DNA of 5,430 bases from a bacterium (lineage in GTDB: Bacteria; Auribacterota; JABMQX01). How positions within the stretch are numbered: position 1 is the stretch's first letter; each line of letters begins with the position of its first letter. Both the position numbers and the translations under genes were made by a program. Location of the stretch: positions 1-5,430 of the forward strand of contig JABMQX010000006.1 of the NCBI GenBank assembly GCA_013203085.1, given 5' to 3'. Below are positions 1 to 4,110 of the stretch, piece by piece. The notes under the pieces were generated by a model. That model was given only the letters and a program-made list of their open reading frames with translations, had not been told where the DNA came from and did not search any database.

Positions 1-158
1 CCCCCTGCACGCGCCAAAAACCGGCGCCTGCTTTCCATCGGAACGTTCTGACGGAATGAGAATTTCCCGACACGACCTTCAACATCCGTCGTAGGCCATT
101 TCCGCGACGCATCAATCTCGCCCCGTTCACGCCTGTAGAGTGCTTTTTCACTTTTCAT
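1..158 (-). CDS. N-terminal part of an unidentified protein, twin-arginine-like motif (cut by left edge)
   Basis: An ATG at 158, preceded by GGAGG-ACAAG, opens a frame that continues uninterrupted to the window edge (52 complete codons). The protein begins MKSEKALYRRERGEIDASRK, continues WPTTDVEGRVGKF, and then ESRRRFLARAG at about 42-52. The S-R-R-x-F-L pattern matches the Tat signal motif. A cytoplasmic stretch of about 40 residues before it occurs in some Tat-anchored Fe-S proteins such as Rieske subunits. The hydrophobic segment that would confirm this lies outside the window. The family is not recognised. The good Shine-Dalgarno site and unbroken frame support a real gene. The Tat reading is inference and could be a chance Arg run. 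Confidence 0.6.
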   Translation of the reverse strand, partial: MKSEKALYRRERGEIDASRKWPTTDVEGRVGKFSFRQNVPMESRRRFLARAG

Positions 159-370
159 CTTGTCCTCCGCTGGTTGAAAAGACAGATTAAAAGGTGGATT
201 CCGGCGCCCTCACGCCGCTTGCGAATCTGCTCTGCCAGCGCGGCGACCTTCTTCTCGAATAGCGCCTCTGTCCGCCGGAAGAACGACCGACACGCCGCAT
301 AGCCCCATGATGTCGAAACGAAGGCATTATACGATTTCTTTCTTGTTCCCGCCGCTATCGCATCGTCACA
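155..370 (-). pseudogene. Open frame without a start codon, possible gene remnant
   Basis: This minus-strand frame of 71 codons has no ATG, GTG or TTG and ends in TGA overlapping the next start (ATGA). It nevertheless reads like protein: SYNAFVSTSWGYAACRSFF, then an amphipathic helix EALFEKKVAALAEQIRKRRE. By my count about three quarters of third positions in its central 42 codons are G or C, as in a coding frame of a GC-rich genome. It could be the C-terminal remnant of a degraded or frameshifted gene. It could also be a chance open frame in GC-rich leader DNA. I do not recognise the family. Confidence 0.3.
326..331 (-). promoter_or_regulatory. TATAAT box, possible -10 element
   Basis: A perfect TATAAT on the minus strand stands in otherwise GC-rich DNA. 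There is no recognisable TTGACA 16-18 bases upstream and no extended -10 TG. If used, transcription would start near 319 and leave a leader of about 160 bases before the gene at 158. Confidence 0.25.
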
Positions 371-413
371 TCAGCAAGGCTGTTCACCGCCTGCCGGTCT
401 CTGCGCACGAGAC

Positions 414-638
414 TCATCTCTGACGCGTCATCGCCACCCCACAGGAGGGGCATTTGACCTGGTAACATGGCTGGCCCACTGCGTGAGGAATGCTCTTTCC
501 ACACTGGGAGCAGACGCAATTTCCTCCCGGCCCCATTGCGAAGCCGCCCATTCCTCCGCGTCCGCCGCCGCGGCCCATTCCTCTCCCTGTACCCGGTCCG
601 CCACCGCCCGGGGGACCGGTTCCATCTCCTCTCGGCAT
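414..638 (-). CDS. Gly-rich zinc-ribbon small protein
   Basis: The protein has 74 residues. The first half is a Gly/Arg-rich module (MPRGDGTGPPGGGGPGTGRG, then MGRGGGRGGMGGFAMG), beginning like DUF5320. The second half is a compact zinc ribbon, CVCSQCGKSIPH at 41-52 and CPSCGVAM at 63-70. Two further cysteines (41 and 58) give six in all, so it could bind Zn or an Fe-S cluster. A Shine-Dalgarno GGAGG lies 8 bases before the ATG, and the gene follows the DUF5320 gene by 27 bases, so they are co-transcribed. The Gly-Arg module is strikingly like the linker in the NifX-like protein. Function is unknown. A metal-binding partner of the cluster's products is inferred. Confidence 0.88.
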   Translation of the reverse strand: MPRGDGTGPPGGGGPGTGRGMGRGGGRGGMGGFAMGPGGNCVCSQCGKSIPHAVGQPCYQVKCPSCGVAMTRQR

Positions 639-665
639 TTTTTTAGCCTCCGCTACGATTTTGGG

Positions 666-956
666 TTATGGTTTGCGTTCACTTGATTTCTGTGGCATTG
701 CCGGAGGCCGCCAACGCTCCGGCAACCCGGTAAAGGGAAGGAAATGCGTCGCCATTGGTTTGTACCACGGGGCGAGGAGGGGGAATGTCCGAAAAGCTCC
801 CCACCCGACAGTATTGACAAACGGCCAGCCGCCGATGCCCGCGTATCCCCGCCTCACCAAGGGCCCGGCGGGGTCGAGCCGCATCATGCAATAGCCCCTC
901 CCGCGCCCGGTCATTGGCCCGAGTCCGAGGGGGCCAGTCCCGTCGAATCCCGGCAT
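666..956 (-). CDS. DUF5320 domain protein
   Basis: The protein has 96 residues. The N-terminus MPGFDGTGPLGLGPMTGRGR followed by GYC is the hallmark of DUF5320, a family of small Gly-rich proteins often encoded near NifX-type, Mrp/NBP35 and zinc-ribbon genes in anaerobic bacteria and archaea. No biochemical function is established. The rest is rich in Pro and aromatic residues (GGWPFVNTVGWGAFRTFPLL, APWYKP), with one Cys (23) and a basic C-terminus. Unlike many relatives it lacks a C-terminal coiled coil. In this window the coil is carried by the small protein at 3353-3009 and the NifX-like protein instead. The start was chosen from the family motif and a good Shine-Dalgarno site. It is 55 bases downstream of the DUF89 stop and 27 bases upstream of the zinc-ribbon gene. 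Confidence 0.9.
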   Translation of the reverse strand: MPGFDGTGPLGLGPMTGRGRGYCMMRLDPAGPLVRRGYAGIGGWPFVNTVGWGAFRTFPLLAPWYKPMATHFLPFTGLPERWRPPAMPQKSSERKP

Positions 957-960
957 CTCA

Positions 961-972
961 ATCACCTTCCTT
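961..972 (-). promoter_or_regulatory. Shine-Dalgarno that decides the DUF5320 start
   Basis: AAGGAAGGTGAT on the minus strand lies just before the ATG at 956, which begins the family-typical MPGFDGTGP. This favours the 956 start over the upstream ATG at 1055, which would overlap the DUF89 gene and add 33 residues unlike the family. Confidence 0.75.
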
Positions 973-1011
973 TCTGCGGTCGTCATTCGGGGCGATAATG
1001 TACGCCTCTCG

Positions 1012-1905
1012 TCACTCTGCCCTTTTCGCCGCCGAGGGTGAACGACCGTCTCCACTGACCACGATGTCGCCGACCTCGCAGCCGATGTCCCTGGCGATAA
1101 CCGGGCACTTCGCTTTTAACAGGAAGAAAATCTTCCTGTCAACCTCACTGAGAGTCTCGTAGTTCCCCTGCCCTTTGGCAATTACGAGGTCTGCGGCGTC
1201 GAACCTCTCCCGGAACTCCGGCGAACAAAGCTCCAGAATCGTTCCCGGGACACGGGAACCGTTGTCAACTACGCTCACGAGCGAAGTCATGCCCGCCGCT
1301 TCGGCATCTTCTCGGGTGGCATCGTTAATGATGGGCCCGCCCTTGACGACGAAGGTGACCTTGCCCGCAGGCATCTGCTCGATGAAAAGGCGGTCGAACA
1401 CAATCTCGCCGGCGTTGTCGCCGAGATAAAGGATGTCATCCGCTTCCTCGACAGCCTGACGCAGAAGAGGAAGATTGTCGAAGGCAAAGGGGCGTGTCAG
1501 GGAATCCCGGATCGTCTCCGCGAGCGTACTCGCCGCCATTTCCTGCGTTAGGATGCCCACGCCGAAATCCAGAATGTTGCCCGCGATGCTGAGGCGAACA
1601 GCCGTTTCGAAGGGGTCGTCCGAAGCGAGAACCTTTTTCCGGAGGTCCGGGTACATCCCCAGCGCCAGGCGGTTGCAGTGTGTTTTATCCTCGCTGTAGG
1701 GGTCGTCGTTCCCTGTCTCCTCCCGAATTATCCTGTGGATTTCGTACCCCATGTGCGGAGGAGATTGCGAAAAAGAAAGCTCGCTCGCCTTCGCCAGCAC
1801 CGCTCTGAGCACTCGCTCCTGCACGGCTTCGTCATCGGTCACCCGACGGCTGACGTTAAACGCCTCGTTAACGAAACAGGGAATGCACTCCAGAAAAATC
1901 TTCAT
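1012..1905 (-). CDS. DUF89 / ARMT1-like metal-dependent phosphatase-family protein
   Basis: The protein has 297 residues, the usual length of the prokaryotic DUF89 (AF1104-like) proteins. Visible motifs are an N-terminal C-X2-C (FLECIPCF, Cys7/Cys10), AGNILDFGVG (108-117), LGDNAGEIVFD (161-171), VKGGPIINDAT (187-197), LVIAKGQGNYETL (240-252) and CPVIARDIGCEVGD (267-280). In characterised DUF89 members (human ARMT1, plant and yeast relatives) the Asp/Asn pair of the GDN motif and a later Asp bind the divalent metal, and the proteins act as damage-control phosphatases on sugar or cofactor phosphates. Here Asp163/Asn164 and probably Asp195 would fill that role. The substrate is unknown. ATG start follows only a weak TAGGA site, unlike its strongly initiated neighbours, and a 183-base gap precedes it. 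The link to the metal-protein operon is by position only. Confidence 0.9.
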   Translation of the reverse strand: MKIFLECIPCFVNEAFNVSRRVTDDEAVQERVLRAVLAKASELSFSQSPPHMGYEIHRIIREETGNDDPYSEDKTHCNRLALGMYPDLRKKVLASDDPFETAVRLSIAGNILDFGVGILTQEMAASTLAETIRDSLTRPFAFDNLPLLRQAVEEADDILYLGDNAGEIVFDRLFIEQMPAGKVTFVVKGGPIINDATREDAEAAGMTSLVSVVDNGSRVPGTILELCSPEFRERFDAADLVIAKGQGNYETLSEVDRKIFFLLKAKCPVIARDIGCEVGDIVVSGDGRSPSAAKRAE

Positions 1906-2088
1906 AATCCTATACTGTCACTTGGTTTATTGGGGCCCGCATCGAAACGCGCGTGGATCGGACAAAAATGCACAGGGCAGTCTATCACGGATTTCCTCCA
2001 CGGCGAGAGAATGAACATGGTTGTCACGTTGGCATCATGCTCGTCGTGCCGCACGTCTCGCCGCAAGATACATTTTCAAGTCGGAGAA
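1906..2088 (-). other. 183-base gap upstream of the DUF89 gene; only a doubtful small ORF
   Basis: The gap contains a short dyad CGTGC-C-GCACG at 2045-2055. It also has a minus-strand frame 2018-1902 (ATG, 38 codons) with no Shine-Dalgarno site, whose TGA overlaps the ATGA of the next gene. That overlap is automatic for any ATGA start and is no evidence for coding. No convincing promoter or terminator was found. The gap is larger than others downstream, so DUF89 may be separately expressed. Confidence 0.4.
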
Positions 2089-2328
2089 CTAACGCCGACA
2101 AGCGTCATCATTGCTGCACGGCGGCGTATCACACCGGGTCTCTCTGTCGCAGCAGGTCCTTCCCGGAGCTCGCCCCGAGGAGGCCGAGACGTTCGCCGCC
2201 GACAATAAGCGGGTCACCTTATCGCTTCCACAATTCTCGCAGATGACCTTTTCCGGAACAGCGATCGTCCTCTGCAAGAACTCCGTGACGGCGCCACACT
2301 CCTCACAGCGATATTCGTATATCGGCAT
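2089..2328 (-). CDS. FmdB-family zinc-ribbon protein with Cys-rich tail
   Basis: The protein has 79 residues. The start MPIYEYRCEECG and the second knuckle VICENCGSDKVTRLL form the typical FmdB/CxxC-CxxC zinc ribbon (Cys pairs near residues 8/11 and 30/33). These proteins are usually annotated as putative regulators, after FmdB of formamide/amidase operons, and their molecular role is unsettled. After a short linker the tail (about 54-79) holds TCCDRETRCDTPPCSNDDAC, with five more cysteines, consistent with a second metal site or disulfide/redox element. The gene starts 15 bases after the NifX-like stop, so it is in the same operon. The stop is TAG at 2091-2089. Confidence 0.92.
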   Translation of the reverse strand: MPIYEYRCEECGAVTEFLQRTIAVPEKVICENCGSDKVTRLLSAANVSASSGRAPGRTCCDRETRCDTPPCSNDDACRR

Positions 2329-2336
2329 CGTTCTCT

Positions 2337-2346
2337 CACCACCTTA
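2337..2346 (-). promoter_or_regulatory. Shine-Dalgarno overlapping the preceding stop codon
   Basis: TAAGGTGGTG on the minus strand begins with the TAA stop of the NifX-like gene and serves the FmdB-type start at 2328. It differs by one base from the ideal AAGGAGGTG. The overlap suggests translational coupling of the two genes. Confidence 0.6.
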
Positions 2347-2976
2347 CTTGTTCTTTTTCTCCAACTGTTCGAGCCGGCGGTTTATTTTCTTGAGCTGCTC
2401 CTGCAAAACCTTGGTTTGGTCGAGGAGAGCTTTTATGTCGTCGGCGGATGCGCCGGCCGGCGGGGGGCCGGCAAACGGCTGCTGTGGCACCACTCCGGCG
2501 GCGAAACCGCCCATCATGCCTCGCCCGCGACCGCGGCCCATTCCGCCTCCGCCGCCCGCTCCTGGGAACATCCCTGGTGCGGCACCGACCCCGGGCGCTT
2601 GCGGGAAACCCTGCCCCACTCCGAAATGCGAGGCGACGTTCGGCTGAGCCGTCGGTGGTAGCTCCCCGCGCTTGAACCTCTCCACGGCATCCTTTACAGT
2701 TCCCGCCACACCGATGACCACTTTCACGCCCGCAGCAGACAGTGTCTGGAAGGCGTTCGGACCGGAATTCCCTGTGAGGACGACCTCCGCCCCCTTGTTG
2801 GCGATGAGCTGGGCGGATTGAATTCCAGCCCCACCCATGGCCATGATGTTGGGGTTTTCTATCGCCTCGAACTCCATCGTCTCGGTATCAACGATGATGA
2901 AGTACTGGCAGCGGCCAAACCGGGGGTCAACCTGCGAATCCAAGCTTGCTCCGGTTGATGAAACAGCGACTTTCAC
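2344..2976 (-). CDS. NifX/NifB-type (dinitrogenase iron-molybdenum cofactor domain) protein with coiled-coil tail
   Basis: Residues 1-115 form a dinitrogenase Fe-Mo cofactor-type domain: MKVAVSSTGASLDSQVDPRF, then GRCQYFIIVD, GGAGIQSAQLIANKGAEVVL, TGNSGPNAF and a final beta strand VKVVIGVAGTVKDAV. The family includes NifX, NafY and the C-terminal domain of NifB, which bind Fe-S or FeMo-cofactor precursors, and many stand-alone members in non-fixers. Residues about 120-175 are a Gly/Arg/Pro-rich linker (GGGGGMGRGRGRGMMGGF), and 178-208 a coiled coil (IKALLDQTKVLQEQLKKINR, RLEQLEKK). Stand-alone members are usually about 110-130 residues, so the tail is an added module. The start is GTG with AGGAGGTGA at 2983-2991. 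No nif structural gene is visible, so nitrogen fixation is not implied. A role as metal-cofactor carrier is inferred from the family. Confidence 0.92.
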   Translation of the reverse strand: MKVAVSSTGASLDSQVDPRFGRCQYFIIVDTETMEFEAIENPNIMAMGGAGIQSAQLIANKGAEVVLTGNSGPNAFQTLSAAGVKVVIGVAGTVKDAVERFKRGELPPTAQPNVASHFGVGQGFPQAPGVGAAPGMFPGAGGGGGMGRGRGRGMMGGFAAGVVPQQPFAGPPPAGASADDIKALLDQTKVLQEQLKKINRRLEQLEKKNK

Positions 2977-3008
2977 CTTAATTCACCTCCTGTTTTTCGA
3001 TTAGTCAG

Positions 3009-3353
3009 CTACCCGCTCGCCTTTTCCAGTTCGCTGATACGGGCATTGATCTGCTCGAGCTGCTTGCTGAGAACCTCCGCCTGATTCTTCAGCATCTCAA
3101 CTTCCGACGCAGGGGGCGCCTGCCCGGGCACGCCTCCCGCGGAGGGGGCATAAAGCGGGTACGGAGCCTGTCCGCTCTGCATCGCCTGCCAAAAAGCCTG
3201 TGCCTGCGGAGTTGGCCATTGCCCGGTCATCAAATATGTCGCCCCCGGCCCGAGACCGGTAGGGCTTCTCCCCACCCAACCGGGGCTGAAACCGAACCTC
3301 ATCCACCCCGGAAGCCCTGTCGCATAATACATCCACCGATGTCCGCCTTGCAT
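3009..3353 (-). CDS. Small coiled-coil protein, DUF5320-like
   Basis: The protein has 114 residues in two parts. The N-terminal half (1-65) is rich in aromatic residues and glycine (HRWMYYATGLPGWMRFGF, then GWVGRSPTGLGPGATY). After a Pro/Ala/Gly linker (about 65-82), residues 83-112 form an amphipathic heptad helix (EMLKNQAEVLSKQLEQINAR, ISELEKASG) predicted to be a coiled coil. This tail closely resembles the C-terminus of the NifX-like protein encoded next. The start is supported by TAAGGAGGCA nine bases upstream. It has no Cys and no catalytic motif. DUF5320-family membership is judged from the overall pattern. A role as a partner of the NifX-like protein through the coiled coil is inference. 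Confidence 0.85.
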   Translation of the reverse strand: MQGGHRWMYYATGLPGWMRFGFSPGWVGRSPTGLGPGATYLMTGQWPTPQAQAFWQAMQSGQAPYPLYAPSAGGVPGQAPPASEVEMLKNQAEVLSKQLEQINARISELEKASG

Positions 3354-3506
3354 CTTTCTGTGCCTCCTTATCCTTTTTGCTGTAAAGCTGTCTTCGAGCT
3401 GCTCAATTCCGGCTCAAACCGGTTCCGGCTCTTCCTGAAAAACCTCCGCGTCCCGCGCCAGGGCTGCGGGCAAATACCCGCGCCACATCCCGGCGGCACG
3501 CCCGGC
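3354..3506 (-). other. 153-base intergenic gap inside the operon
   Basis: It contains a GC hairpin at 3466-3481 (stem GCGGG/CCCGC, 6-base loop) without a U-tract. It also has a direct repeat, TTCCGGCTC on the plus strand at 3407-3415 and 3423-3431, flanking an AACCGGTT palindrome. The Shine-Dalgarno TAAGGAGGCA at 3361-3370 serves the next gene. No terminator or promoter was recognised. The hairpin could act as an RNA-processing or stability element, which is inference. Confidence 0.35.
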
Positions 3507-3839
3507 TCAAAGGCTCGTTCCATACGGGGCCGGGCTCGGCATCACAGGCTGCCCCCTTGCCCCATAGGGCGGCGCGTACGGCGAACCGTAGCCGTAAGCC
3601 GGCGGATACGCTCCTCCCACGTACGGAATAGTTCCCGCGTACTGGGACGCATACGGCGTCGCCCACCACCACCTCGGTAGCCACGGGAAATTTCGGCAGA
3701 ACGAGTACGGATTGCCTCGACCTCCCCCAAAGTATGGGTTGCCGTAGGCGGCGTATCCTCCATAACCGTAGGCGCCGAAACCCCGGCCAACAAACCCCCG
3801 TCCGAAGCTACCTCCTCCTCGACCTCTTCCGTTTGGCAT
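3507..3839 (-). CDS. Gly/Tyr/Pro-rich small protein, DUF5320-like
   Basis: This is the first gene of the sigma-54 operon (110 residues). The N-terminus is a Gly-Arg repeat (MPNGRGRGGGSFGRGF), followed by a Gly-Tyr-rich stretch to about residue 45. Next comes an aromatic block FCRNFPWLPRWWWA (about 47-60), and then a Pro/Tyr-rich tail with repeated AYGYGSPYAP-like units. It has a single Cys (about 48), no signal peptide and no clear membrane helix. The MPxG-type start and the CRNFPWLPRWWW block recall small Gly-rich proteins encoded beside NifX-family and DUF5320 genes in anaerobes; this likeness is from memory, not a search. No enzymatic motif is visible. A structural or scaffold role is conceivable. 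The start is fixed by a perfect Shine-Dalgarno sequence. Confidence 0.8.
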   Translation of the reverse strand: MPNGRGRGGGSFGRGFVGRGFGAYGYGGYAAYGNPYFGGGRGNPYSFCRNFPWLPRWWWATPYASQYAGTIPYVGGAYPPAYGYGSPYAPPYGARGQPVMPSPAPYGTSL

Positions 3840-3845
3840 CTCTAT

Positions 3846-3855
3846 TCACCTCCTT
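3846..3855 (-). promoter_or_regulatory. Perfect extended Shine-Dalgarno AAGGAGGTGA
   Basis: On the minus strand AAGGAGGTGA is followed by ATAGAG and the ATG at 3839. This is a full match to the 16S anti-Shine-Dalgarno sequence at good spacing. It fixes the start of the first operon gene and predicts very strong translation. Confidence 0.85.
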
Positions 3856-3885
3856 GGTACAATATATGAACCGTTTTTGTCATGG

Positions 3886-3901
3886 AGCAACGACCGTGCC
3901 G
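3886..3901 (-). promoter_or_regulatory. Sigma-54 (-24/-12) promoter of the small-protein operon
   Basis: Read on the minus strand the site is CGGCACGGTCGTTGCT, against the consensus TGGCACG-N4-TTGCW, with only the first base differing. The invariant GG (3900-3899) and GC (3888-3887) are exactly 10 bases apart. Transcription would start near 3875, giving a leader of about 36 bases before the ATG at 3839. A sigma-54 activator gene lies directly upstream on the same strand, which fits. The match is seen directly; its activity is inferred. Confidence 0.85.
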
Positions 3902-3928
3902 GGGAGACAGTAATGCCTTGCTCAGGTC

Positions 3929-3955
3929 GTAACCTAATCATGTTAAGTTAGTTAC
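3929..3955. repeat. AT-rich inverted repeat between promoter and distal dyads
   Basis: Left arm GTAACCTAA and right arm TTAGTTAC are complementary apart from one extra base, separated by about 10 AT-rich bases. It sits roughly 30-55 bases upstream of the -24 element, where sigma-54 promoters often have an activator or DNA-bending (IHF) site. No good IHF consensus was found. Function is inferred only from position. Confidence 0.3.
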
Positions 3956-3975
3956 AGGAACGGGACCAGCTCACC

Positions 3976-3993
3976 TCGGAATGCTTCGGAATG
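3976..3993. repeat. Direct repeat TCGGAATG x2, 10-base period
   Basis: TCGGAATG occurs at 3976-3983 and again at 3986-3993, so the copies lie on the same DNA face one helical turn apart. It is in the upstream region of the sigma-54 promoter. It may be a binding site or chance. Confidence 0.3.
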
Positions 3994-4002
3994 GCTGGGG
4001 AT

Positions 4003-4018
4003 GTTGCAAGTGTGAAAC
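4003..4018. promoter_or_regulatory. Imperfect dyad, candidate activator-binding site (UAS)
   Basis: The sequence is GTTGCA-AGTG-TGAAAC, in which arms of the form GTTnCA and TGnAAC face each other. Its centre is about 110 bases upstream of the -24 element, a usual distance for enhancer sites of Fis-type sigma-54 activators. The dyad is seen; binding is inferred. It could occur by chance. Confidence 0.35.
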
Positions 4019-4021
4019 GTC

Positions 4022-4034
4022 GGCGAGACTCGCC
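4022..4034. repeat. Perfect 13-base dyad GGCGAG-A-CTCGCC
   Basis: This perfect inverted repeat has a single central base and lies about 18 bases centre to centre from the neighbouring GTTnCA dyad. As RNA it would fold only as a 5-bp stem with a 3-base loop. No U-tract follows on the minus strand, so it is a poor terminator for the activator gene. A protein-binding site is the alternative, unproven. Confidence 0.35.
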
Positions 4035-4110
4035 TCCAGGAATGAAGTCCTTATTCAATGGAAGGCAGGCAATTACGTCTACGTCTCAAAAGCGAGCGCA
4101 ATCGCCGCGT

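Noticed and set aside
397..413. GTCTC/GAGAC inverted repeat after the zinc-ribbon gene as a terminator
   Set aside because: The stem is only 5 bp with a 7-base loop and no U-tract follows.
957..1055. Upstream ATG extending the DUF5320 protein by 33 residues
   Set aside because: The extension overlaps the DUF89 gene end and is unlike the family. The inner ATG has a good Shine-Dalgarno site and the canonical MPGFDGTGP start.
1902..2018. 38-codon minus-strand ORF before DUF89
   Set aside because: It has no Shine-Dalgarno site and no recognisable features. Its ATGA overlap with the next gene follows automatically from an ATGA start.
2036..2051. Possible second sigma-54 promoter (CGGCACGACGAGCATG on minus)
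   Set aside because: The GGCACG half matches, but no GC stands 10 bases after the GG and the TTGC element is missing.
1678..2208. Long plus-strand open frame (176 codons)
   Set aside because: It overlaps the DUF89 and FmdB-type genes on the opposite strand, has no family features, and reads as an antisense shadow of GC-rich genes.
2344..2976. Reading the NifX-like gene as proof of nitrogen fixation
   Set aside because: Stand-alone members of this family are common in non-diazotrophs, and no nifHDKENB gene is in the window.
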